DNA from: Gammaproteobacteria bacterium
Lineage (GTDB): Bacteria; Pseudomonadota; Gammaproteobacteria; UBA9214
Length of the DNA stretch: 6,102 nt
Direction: 5' to 3'
Assembly: GCA_029864225.1 (NCBI GenBank)
Contig: JAOTTU010000111.1
Span: forward strand, 1-6,102
The notes below the pieces were generated by a model. It worked only from the letters and a program-made list of their open reading frames with translations, had not been told where the DNA came from and searched no databases. The number at the start of each line of letters is the position of its first letter. The first letter of the stretch is position 1. This document shows, piece by piece, positions 1-5,513 of this stretch. Position numbers and translations under genes: made by a program.

Positions 1-1
1 G

Positions 2-838
2 AACGTGGCATTCCATGTGCCCGAGATGCGTCGTGAGTTCGGCGGCTGCGCCGGTAATATCGCCTACAACCTCAAGCTGCTCGGGGGTGATCCCCTGCCG
101 ATGGGGACGGTGGGTTCCGACTTCGGTCCCTATGCCGAGTGGCTGGACTACAACGGTATCGACTGCCGGCATGTCATCGAACTGAGCGATGGTTATACCG
201 CCCAGGCCTTTATCACCACCGACATGGACGACAATCAGATCACCGCCTTCCACCCCGGTGCCATGGACAGTTCGCATTCCAACAGCGTTGCAGATACCAA
301 TGGCGTCACCCTGGGCATGGTGTCGCCCGATGGCCGGCAGGGAATGCTGGATCACGCGGAGCAGTTTGTCGAGGCCGGTATTCCCTTCGTGTTCGACCCG
401 GGACAGGGCCTGCCGCTCTTCGGCGGTGAGGAACTCAGGGGTTTCATCGACAAGGCCACCTGGGTGTGCGTGAATGACTATGAGTCGCAGTTGCTGCAGG
501 AGCGTACCGGCCTGTCGCCGCATGAAATCTCTGAGCAGGTTGAGGCGCTCATCGTGACCCGGGGTGGCAAGGGCTCGTATATCTACACGGAAAATGAGCG
601 CATCGATATCCCGGCCGCCAGGGCCGGCGAGCTGATTGATCCGACCGGCTGTGGTGATGCCTACCGCGGCGGATTGTTGTACGGTCTGATGAACAACCTG
701 GGCTGGGAGACGACCGGCCGCATCGCCGCGCTCATGGGGGCGATCAAGATCGAGCATCACGGAACCCAGAACCACCGCTTCGACGCGGACGAGTTCAGGC
801 TGCGCTACCGGAATAGCTTCGGATCGGATCTGATGTGA
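2..838 (+). CDS. PfkB-family carbohydrate/nucleoside kinase (adenosine-kinase-like), 5' truncated
   Basis: This cytoplasmic ribokinase-superfamily kinase transfers phosphate from ATP to a sugar or nucleoside hydroxyl. The open frame enters from the left edge, so the GTG at position 5 is probably an internal valine. Family members run to about 310 residues, so roughly 30-35 N-terminal residues are missing, including the first beta strand. Numbering from that GTG, residues 13-27 hold the GGCAGNIAYNLKLLG block, which is the N-terminal PfkB substrate-binding signature. Residues 152-158 (VCVNDYE) match the N..E region, and IVTRGGKGS near 183 is the usual strand before the nucleotide site. Residues 212-219 (DPTGCGDA) form the second PfkB signature, with Asp218 as the expected catalytic base and GCG as the anion hole. 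The reading frame is intact to a TGA. The substrate cannot be read from sequence: adenosine, ribose or another sugar are all possible. The family call is firm and the exact activity is open. Confidence 0.9.
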   Translation, partial: NVAFHVPEMRREFGGCAGNIAYNLKLLGGDPLPMGTVGSDFGPYAEWLDYNGIDCRHVIELSDGYTAQAFITTDMDDNQITAFHPGAMDSSHSNSVADTNGVTLGMVSPDGRQGMLDHAEQFVEAGIPFVFDPGQGLPLFGGEELRGFIDKATWVCVNDYESQLLQERTGLSPHEISEQVEALIVTRGGKGSYIYTENERIDIPAARAGELIDPTGCGDAYRGGLLYGLMNNLGWETTGRIAALMGAIKIEHHGTQNHRFDADEFRLRYRNSFGSDLM

Positions 839-845
839 TCATGTC

Positions 846-870
846 GCCCGTAACGGGCACAAATAATTGT
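846..870 (+). terminator. Short hairpin just after the kinase gene, possible weak terminator
   Basis: GCCCG (846-850) and CGGGC (854-858) form a 5 bp GC stem around a TAA loop, starting 7 nt after the kinase stop. The AT-rich stretch that follows (859-870) contains the smaller inverted repeat ACAA...TTGT. There is no run of T residues, so intrinsic termination would be weak. The call rests on position and stem alone. Confidence 0.3.
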
Positions 871-872
871 CG

Positions 873-878
873 GATAAT
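873..878 (+). promoter_or_regulatory. Candidate -10 box (GATAAT) for the downstream repeat-protein gene
   Basis: GATAAT matches five of six bases of the sigma-70 -10 consensus and lies in the only AT-rich part of the spacer before the gene at 968. The best -35 at 17 bp spacing (GTAACG, 850-855) matches only three of six bases and overlaps the hairpin downstream of the kinase. If real, transcription would start near 885 and leave a leader of about 80 nt that includes the 901-916 hairpin. The evidence is weak. Confidence 0.22.
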
Positions 879-900
879 CCTGTTGTTGACCGGCTTCCCC

Positions 901-916
901 TGCGGTTGAGACCGCA
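901..916. repeat. Perfect inverted repeat TGCGGT-TGAG-ACCGCA
   Basis: Six-base arms (901-906 and 911-916) pair perfectly around a TGAG tetraloop, in the spacer between the kinase and the repeat-protein gene. It could be a second, U-less terminator hairpin for the kinase, a leader hairpin of the next gene, or a protein-binding palindrome. No T-tract follows. Nothing in the sequence decides between these. Confidence 0.4.
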
Positions 917-967
917 AGCGCGCGAACCCGCAGATACCCGCCTGGCCCATGGGCTACACTCATTGGC

Positions 968-1423
968 ATGTCGCTAAAAACCATCATTGCCGGACCTGCT
1001 ACGGTTTCAACGGGTTCGAGACCGCGGGGCTTGTTGTCCCGGGTCCTGCCTGTTGTTGCCTTGGCCTTGCTGGTTGCCGGCAGGGCAGGGGGGCACGAAT
1101 TCGGTAAGGCGATATTCCTGGTCATGGAAGAGGATAGCGTGGTCGCCAGCAATGCCCAGACCGGGCAGTTCTTCGAGCTGGAACTCAAGGCCAAGGAGGA
1201 GGTCCTGGAGCGGATCGCCGGCGATGGCGTCGCCGTCGTGGTAACCAACCAGCGCTTTGCCGGCATCGGTGCCTTCTCGGGCGGCTGGCGCAGCCTGCGC
1301 AGGATGGCAGGCGAGGAATTCAGGAGTGTCGAGGCCCAGGATTATGCGGCCCTGGTCGTCACCTCGAACCGTATCATCAGCTTCAGCGGGCGCAACGGGA
1401 GCTGGTCGCATACCACGCGCTGA
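968..1423 (+). CDS. Small, probably exported or membrane-anchored protein of three 39-residue repeats, unknown function
   Basis: I do not recognise a named family. The 151-residue product has an Arg-containing N-terminus (R18, R20, R25), then a hydrophobic run at about 26-37 (VLPVVALALLVA) that looks like a signal peptide or anchor. I see no clear lipobox. The rest is three ungapped repeats with a 39-residue period, starting near 46, 85 and 124. Aligned positions include V52/V91/V130, R96/R135, G66/G105/G144 and F68/W107/W146; units 1 and 2 also share A75/A114 and E77-E78/E116-E117. The pattern of a beta strand, a turn with R, and a Gly-x-Trp suggests a small beta-repeat fold resembling propeller blades. 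The third unit ends at the C-terminus, so it lacks the second half. No strong ribosome-binding site precedes the ATG at 968. In-frame TTG codons at 1031 and 1034 would shorten the leader to a more typical signal peptide, so the start is uncertain. The gene converges on the minus-strand operon. Confidence 0.7.
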   Translation: MSLKTIIAGPATVSTGSRPRGLLSRVLPVVALALLVAGRAGGHEFGKAIFLVMEEDSVVASNAQTGQFFELELKAKEEVLERIAGDGVAVVVTNQRFAGIGAFSGGWRSLRRMAGEEFRSVEAQDYAALVVTSNRIISFSGRNGSWSHTTR

Positions 1424-1452
1424 ATGCCTGCCTGCGCGGCCTCGTAGGATTC
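1422..1452. terminator. Possible bidirectional hairpin between convergent genes
   Basis: The gap between the two convergent stop codons is 27 bp. Arms GAAT-g-CCT (1422-1429) and AGG-ATTC (1446-1452) can pair with one bulged G. An inner GCC/GGC hairpin (1430-1432 with 1438-1440) sits inside the loop. The structure overlaps both stop codons and could halt transcription from both sides, but there is no T-tract on either strand. Confidence 0.25.
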
Positions 1453-1855
1453 AGGTCTTCTTGATGTGCTTGATGTAGCGCGGGTGTTCGATGCGTTCCA
1501 GCTGCATGGATTCGCCCTCGATCGAGAACACCGCAGTGCTGTCCACCACGCTGAACTTGCAGCCGACCGAGCCGTGCCAGTCGATCGGCAGGGGGGCATG
1601 GTCCCGGTAGGTGAAGATGTTGTTGATCAGATCGCCGCCCTTGATCTCGCATGGACATTCCGGCAACTCGCCCTCGATCTCGATATTCCTGATAACGAGC
1701 GTGCAGTCCTGTGTCCACAGGGTGTCTTCGAAGGTCGCTTCCATGGCACGCACGATATTGATCCCGGTCAGATGCAGGGTGATCTTGTTTTCGCCCGTCT
1801 CGATTTTCTCCAGCCTGGCGCCGGGCAGTTGCAGGGTGTCGGTAATGTCGCTCAT
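1451..1855 (-). CDS. Conserved-looking small soluble protein with CPC motif, translationally coupled to the DUF255 gene
   Basis: I cannot assign a family to this 134-residue product. It has no signal peptide and no membrane segment, so it is probably cytoplasmic. The alternation of hydrophobic and charged residues (KITLHLTGINI, CTLVIRNIEIEGEL, KFSVVDSTAVFSIEG) predicts a mostly beta-strand fold. Four cysteines are present: C51, a CPC pair at 67 and 69 (ELPECPCEIKGGD), and C99. These could bind a metal or form a redox pair. Its ATG (1855-1853) overlaps the TGA of the upstream thioredoxin-domain gene as ATGA, so it is almost certainly translated by coupling from the same transcript, and no separate ribosome-binding site is evident. 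That linkage suggests a shared process or complex, but this is inference. The stop lies 27 bp from the stop of the convergent plus-strand gene. The frame is chosen over longer antisense frames because of the exact overlap and the ordinary amino-acid composition. Confidence 0.8.
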   Translation of the reverse strand: MSDITDTLQLPGARLEKIETGENKITLHLTGINIVRAMEATFEDTLWTQDCTLVIRNIEIEGELPECPCEIKGGDLINNIFTYRDHAPLPIDWHGSVGCKFSVVDSTAVFSIEGESMQLERIEHPRYIKHIKKT

Positions 1856-3942
1856 GCGTTTTTCTGGACCTCTGACTCGGATAACAGTGTTTCAAATGTA
1901 TGGTAATCCGTGATCGGGGTACTGCAGGACAGGCCCGTGCAGATGTAGGCGATCACCTCGCCCTGCGCGCTGCGCTCGGCAAGCACCCCCGGCAGCACGT
2001 GTTCGCTCTCGGGAATCACCAGTGCCAGGCGCCGCGGTGCATAGGCGGCATTCAGGCGCCGCTGCCAGGCGGTCATGGCATCACCGCTACCGCGCAGGAT
2101 GACCGTCTGGGTCGGGTTCAGTGATTCCTCCAGTGCGACCAGCAGGCTGCCATGGCCGTGCGGCATGTTTTCGATACTGGACCAGAGTGCCTTGAGGGTG
2201 TGTTCGGCGGCATCCAGGTAGGCGGTTTCGCCCAGCAGGTGGCCCAGGCGCGCGAACACCTTGGCGGCAATGCCGTTGCCCGACGGGGTCGCGTCGTCGT
2301 GAATGGGCTTGGGACGCTGGATCAGCGACTCATGGTCGTCCGAGGTGAAGAAGAAGCCGCCGGCCGGGTCGCGGAAATGATCGAGTACGACCTCGGCCAG
2401 CTCGATGGCAAACAGCAGGTCATGGTCGCGCCAGCGTGCCTGCAGCAGTTCCAGCAGGCCGTCGATCAAGTTGACATAATCGTCGAGGTAGGCATTGAGA
2501 TGGGCATGCCCGTCCTTGTAAGTGGCCAGCAGGCGGCCGTCCTCCCACAGGTGGTCGTGGATAAAGTCGACCGCGTGTTCGGCGGATTCGATCCACTCGG
2601 GCCTGTCGAGCAGACGCCCGGCCACGGCCATGCCGCGGATCATGAGGCCATTCCATGCAGTGAGTACCTTGTCGTCACGCCCCGGGCGTACCCGCCTCTC
2701 GCGTGCCAGCAGCAGCTTGTCGCAGGCCTGCGTGATCTGGCGGTTGACTTCCCCGGCTTCGAGGGAAAAGTCCCGCGCCAGTTGTTCGCGGCTGCGGTAG
2801 ACGTGCAGGTGCCACATGCCCTCGAAGTTGGCCGGCTTGTCGAGGCCAAAGTGGCGTGCGCACAGGCGGTATTCCTCCGCTGTCAGCAGGGACTCGACTT
2901 CCTCCGGTGTCCAGACATAGAACTTGCCTTCCTCGCCTTCCGAGTCGGCATCCAGGCTGGAGTAGTAGCCGCCTTCCCCGGACTGCATCTCGCGCATCAC
3001 CCAGGCCGCCGTCTGTTCGCAGGTGCGCTGGAACAGCGGGTTGCCGGTGGCGGCATGGGCTTCGGCATAGAGGGCCAGCAGGGCGCCGTTGTCGTACAGC
3101 ATCTTTTCGAAATGCGGGATCATCCAGCGGTCGTCTACCGAGTAGCGGCAGAAGCCGCCGCCGAGCTGGTCGTTCATCCCGCCCTGCGCCATCTTCTCCA
3201 GGGTAAAGACCGTCAGGTGGAGGGCGCGCTGGTCGGCGCTGGCGCCGTTGACGCAGGTGCCGGCCCAGTGGCGCAGCAGGCGCTCCAGGTTGGTGGGGTG
3301 GGGGAATTTCGGCGCCTGCCCGAAACCGCCGTGGCGTTCGTCGAAACTGTGTTCCAGTTGTTGCCGGGCCATGTCGAGCGGCGTGCCATGAAGGGCTTCT
3401 GCCACAGCCCCGACGTCACTGATCGATTTCAGTGCGTTGACCAGTGAGGTGTTCTGCTTGCGGATTTCATCTTCGTGTTCGGCGAGGAAATTCACCACGC
3501 GCTGCATCAGGTCGGCGAACGCGGGCATGCCGTGTCGGGGTTCGTTGGGAAAATAGGTGCCGGCGAAGAACGGGACCTGGTCCTCCGGTGCCAGGAACAC
3601 CGTCAGGGGCCAGCCCCCGGTGCGCTGGGTCAGCAGCGAATGCGCCGTTTGGTAGATCTTGTCGATGTCCGGGCGCTCTTCCCGATCCACCTTGATATTG
3701 ATGAACAGGCGGTTCATGAGCGCGGCCGTCTCCGGGTCCTCGAAAGACTCGTGCGCCATGACGTGACACCAGTGGCAGGCCGAATAACCCACCGACAGCA
3801 GGATGGGCTTGTTTTCCCTGCGTGCCTTGTCCAGCGCCTCGGGCCCCCAGGGGTGCCAGTCAACGGGATTATGCGCATGCTGCAGCAGGTAGGGACTGGT
3901 CTCGTTGATGAGTTGGTTGGTATATTGCTGGTGCGCGCTCAT
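1852..3942 (-). CDS. Thioredoxin-domain protein of the DUF255/YyaL family (Thioredox_DsbH, SPATA20-like)
   Basis: This is a cytoplasmic protein of 696 residues from the chosen ATG, typical of the family. The N-terminal thioredoxin-fold domain (about 10-170) begins with the family hallmark SPYLLQHAHNPVDW (16-29). It carries the active site CHWC at 56-59 within YSACHWCHVM, followed by VDREERPDID (85-94), GGWPLTVFL (109-117) and FAGTYFP (126-132). The larger C-terminal part is an (alpha/alpha)6-barrel-like region related to glycosidase/epimerase folds. It shows GGMNDQLGGGF near 254, HFEKMLYDN near 278, DADSEGEEGKFYVW near 330 and DDKVLTAWNG near 423, and ends with a CTGLSC motif near 664. All family landmarks are present and the frame is unbroken. 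The biochemical function of the family is not settled; a redox or carbohydrate-related role is only suggested by the folds. An upstream in-frame GTG at 3990 would add 16 residues and has AGGG 5 nt upstream. I prefer the ATG because the predicted promoter places transcription start downstream of that GTG, and homology starts near residue 9. Confidence 0.95.
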   Translation of the reverse strand: MSAHQQYTNQLINETSPYLLQHAHNPVDWHPWGPEALDKARRENKPILLSVGYSACHWCHVMAHESFEDPETAALMNRLFINIKVDREERPDIDKIYQTAHSLLTQRTGGWPLTVFLAPEDQVPFFAGTYFPNEPRHGMPAFADLMQRVVNFLAEHEDEIRKQNTSLVNALKSISDVGAVAEALHGTPLDMARQQLEHSFDERHGGFGQAPKFPHPTNLERLLRHWAGTCVNGASADQRALHLTVFTLEKMAQGGMNDQLGGGFCRYSVDDRWMIPHFEKMLYDNGALLALYAEAHAATGNPLFQRTCEQTAAWVMREMQSGEGGYYSSLDADSEGEEGKFYVWTPEEVESLLTAEEYRLCARHFGLDKPANFEGMWHLHVYRSREQLARDFSLEAGEVNRQITQACDKLLLARERRVRPGRDDKVLTAWNGLMIRGMAVAGRLLDRPEWIESAEHAVDFIHDHLWEDGRLLATYKDGHAHLNAYLDDYVNLIDGLLELLQARWRDHDLLFAIELAEVVLDHFRDPAGGFFFTSDDHESLIQRPKPIHDDATPSGNGIAAKVFARLGHLLGETAYLDAAEHTLKALWSSIENMPHGHGSLLVALEESLNPTQTVILRGSGDAMTAWQRRLNAAYAPRRLALVIPESEHVLPGVLAERSAQGEVIAYICTGLSCSTPITDYHTFETLLSESEVQKNA

Positions 3943-3975
3943 GGACGTGCCAATGTCCTGCCGGTAGGGCGTTGT

Positions 3976-4004
3976 ACTATAACCAAACACTCAAACCCTG
4001 TCTT
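3976..4004 (-). promoter_or_regulatory. Sigma-70-like promoter for the DUF255 operon
   Basis: Read on the minus strand, AAGACA (4004-3999, four of six consensus bases) and TATAGT (3981-3976, five of six) are separated by exactly 17 bp. Transcription would start near 3969, leaving a leader of about 27 nt before the ATG at 3942. An AGGA lies 13 nt upstream of that ATG, a rather long spacing. The promoter lies inside the longer GTG-started reading frame, which argues against the GTG start. Confidence 0.55.
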
Positions 4005-4013
4005 CCGCAAGAC
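4000..4013. repeat. Inverted repeat GTCTT-ccgc-AAGAC in the divergent intergenic region
   Basis: Perfect 5 bp arms flank a 4 bp centre. The left arm covers most of the minus-strand -35 box, so a protein bound here could affect the DUF255 operon and perhaps the divergent GT2 operon. It is short enough to arise by chance, and no known regulator site is recognised. Confidence 0.3.
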
Positions 4014-4034
4014 GGTCTACACCCTATGTGCGCT

Positions 4035-4038
4035 AAGG
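4035..4038 (+). promoter_or_regulatory. Ribosome-binding site of the GT2 gene
   Basis: AAGG, within TAAGGT, lies 7 nt upstream of the ATG at 4046. This is good Shine-Dalgarno spacing and fixes the start of the glycosyltransferase gene. Confidence 0.65.
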
Positions 4039-4045
4039 TAATCAC

Positions 4046-4768
4046 ATGGATCTTTCTATAGTCATCCCGGTATTCAACGAGGCCGCCAGCATCAGCCCGC
4101 TGGTCGATGAAATTGCTGCTGTGCTGGGGGGGCAGGCAGACTACGAAATCATCGTGGTGGATGACGGCAGTACCGATGCCACGGCCGAGCGACTTGGCGC
4201 CTGCCGTCAGCAGCAGCCCCGGCTGCGGGTACTGCAGCACCCGCAGCGCAGCGGGCAGTCGGCGGCCATCGCCAGCGGCGTAAACGCCGCGCGGGCGCCC
4301 TGGATCGTCACCCTGGACGGTGACGGCCAGAATGATCCGGCCGACATCCCGGGTCTGTATACCGCCGCAACGGCAGTGGATGCGCCCGCGACCCTCTGGC
4401 TGATTGCCGGCTGGCGCCAGCGGCGCCGGGACAGCTGGTTGAAACGGATATCCTCCCGCATCGCCAACGGGGTGCGCCGTCGCCTGTTGCGGGACCATAC
4501 CCCGGATAGCGGTTGTGGCCTGAGGCTGTTTCGCCGCGATGTGTTTCTCGCGCTGCCGCAGTTCGATCACATGCACCGTTTCCTGCCGGCACTGGTGCTG
4601 CGCGCCGGCGGGCAGGTACGGTCCCTGGCGGTTAATCACCGGCCGCGCAGGTCGGGAACCAGCAAGTACGGGGTGCACAACCGGCTCTGGGTGGGCTTGG
4701 TCGACCTCCTCGGGGTGCGCTGGCTGCAGCGACGGGTGCTGCGGCCCGTCGTTTCCGAGCGTGAGTAG
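4046..4768 (+). CDS. Family 2 glycosyltransferase, polyprenyl/dolichol-phosphate sugar synthase type
   Basis: This GT-A-fold enzyme is expected to move a sugar from a nucleotide donor to a lipid phosphate on the cytoplasmic face of the membrane. The 240 residues hold the complete catalytic core: IPVFNE (7-12), VVDDGSTD (37-44), the metal-binding DGDGQNDP (91-98, DxD-type), DSGCGLRLF (154-162), MHRFLPAL (176-183) and HRPRRSGTSKYG (198-209). The H-R-G-SKY element is typical of DPMS, GtrB and ArnC-like enzymes. Unlike GtrB and ArnC, there is no C-terminal pair of membrane helices. The protein ends soon after the amphipathic stretch WVGLVDLLGVRWLQRRVLRP, which may hold it at the membrane. The start is supported by a Shine-Dalgarno sequence 7 nt upstream. 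The next gene begins 6 nt after the stop, so the two are co-transcribed. The sugar donor cannot be read from sequence. Confidence 0.9.
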   Translation: MDLSIVIPVFNEAASISPLVDEIAAVLGGQADYEIIVVDDGSTDATAERLGACRQQQPRLRVLQHPQRSGQSAAIASGVNAARAPWIVTLDGDGQNDPADIPGLYTAATAVDAPATLWLIAGWRQRRRDSWLKRISSRIANGVRRRLLRDHTPDSGCGLRLFRRDVFLALPQFDHMHRFLPALVLRAGGQVRSLAVNHRPRRSGTSKYGVHNRLWVGLVDLLGVRWLQRRVLRPVVSERE

Positions 4769-4774
4769 CTGCCG

Positions 4775-5485
4775 ATGAAACTGCGCATTTTTCTGCCCGG
4801 GTTGATGGTGATCGCCGTACTGGTTGTGTTCGGCTACCTGCTGGGCGACGTCGTCGACCGCGACTGGATCGACACCCATGTGCAGGGCCGCGGTTTGACG
4901 GGGGAGTTGCTCTTTGTCGGTGTCGGTGGACTGCTGGCCAGCATCGGCCTGTCGCGCCAGGTGATCGCCTTTCTCGGCGGTTACGGCTTCGGTTTTCTGG
5001 CGGGTGCCCTGCTGGGGACGCTGGCGGCGCTGCTGGGCTGCCTGCTGAGTTTCAGCGTTTCCCGCCTCCTGGGCCGTTCCTGGCTGACGCGGCATTATTC
5101 CGGCCGTATCCGCAAGATCGACAATTTTATCCACGCCAACCCCTTTTCCATGACCCTGCTGGTGCGGCTACTGCCGCTGGGTAGCAACTGGATGGTCAAT
5201 CTGGCGGCCGGGGTGTCCGGGGTGCGGCCGCTGCCGTTTTTTCTCGGCTCGGCACTCGGTTATGTGCCGCAGATGCTGGTGTTTGCCCTGATCGGCAGCG
5301 GCACCCAGGTCGAGCAGTTCTGGCAGGTGGCGATTGCCATCGCCCTGTTCGTGGTTGCCACCCTGCTCGGGATGTATCTCTACCGTCGCTACCGCCATGG
5401 CCATGTGCTGGACACGGCCCTGGACCATGAACTCGGTTTGGATGCAGTCTCCGCCGCGCCCGGGTCCCGCCGGGAATCGTCCTAG
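4775..5485 (+). CDS. TVP38/TMEM64-family (VTT / SNARE-associated domain) inner-membrane protein
   Basis: This integral membrane protein of 236 residues is related to the DedA superfamily. Hydrophobic segments lie at about 5-24, 45-67, 70-95, 124-135 (probably re-entrant), 141-175 and 184-203, followed by a charged tail of about 33 residues. Core VTT features are GGYGFGFLAGALLG (68-81), the SVSRLLGR helix end (94-101), and the conserved Arg/Pro/Asn pattern LVRLLPLGSNW...NLAAGVSGV (129-150), followed by FFLGSALGYVPQ (155-166). Relatives such as B. subtilis UptA (DedA) translocate undecaprenyl phosphate, and eukaryotic TMEM41B/VMP1 scramble lipids. TVP38-type members themselves are mostly uncharacterised. 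It lies between two glycosyltransferases of lipid-linked sugar type, which suggests lipid-carrier transport, but this is inference. Only a weak GAG lies 9 nt before the ATG, so translational coupling to the GT2 gene 6 nt upstream is likely. Confidence 0.9.
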   Translation: MKLRIFLPGLMVIAVLVVFGYLLGDVVDRDWIDTHVQGRGLTGELLFVGVGGLLASIGLSRQVIAFLGGYGFGFLAGALLGTLAALLGCLLSFSVSRLLGRSWLTRHYSGRIRKIDNFIHANPFSMTLLVRLLPLGSNWMVNLAAGVSGVRPLPFFLGSALGYVPQMLVFALIGSGTQVEQFWQVAIAIALFVVATLLGMYLYRRYRHGHVLDTALDHELGLDAVSAAPGSRRESS

Positions 5486-5498
5486 TGCCTGCGTTGAC

Positions 5499-5503
5499 AG
5501 GGG
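5499..5503 (+). promoter_or_regulatory. Ribosome-binding site of the GT39 gene
   Basis: AGGGG lies 10 nt upstream of the ATG at 5514, within the 28 bp gap after the VTT gene. Spacing is slightly long but acceptable, and no other start in this frame has a better site. Confidence 0.5.
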
Positions 5504-5513
5504 TGCCTGGCGC

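Noticed and set aside
805..1411. Minus-strand open frames across the repeat-protein gene and its upstream spacer
   Set aside because: No domain or repeat is visible in them, whereas the plus-strand frame shows a signal-like helix and an exact 39-residue repeat.
1383..1895. Alternative minus-strand frame of 170 codons over the CPC-protein gene
   Set aside because: It is rich in R, H and Q without hydrophobic patterning and starts inside the DUF255 gene. The 134-codon frame in the same place is far more protein-like.
1466..1906. Plus-strand frames opposite the small CPC protein
   Set aside because: The minus-strand gene has an ATGA overlap with the DUF255 gene and a normal composition. The plus-strand products show no features and no ribosome-binding site.
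2152..3447. Long plus-strand open frame (431 codons) opposite the DUF255 gene
   Set aside because: It lies wholly antisense to a gene with clear family motifs. Its product is rich in V, G, Q and A with no recognisable domain, which is the usual mirror of GC-rich codon use.
3977..5134. Long minus-strand open frame (385 codons) opposite the GT2 and VTT genes
   Set aside because: The product is Q-, H- and P-rich low complexity, as expected when Leu CTG codons are read backwards as CAG. It crosses two well-supported genes and their junction.
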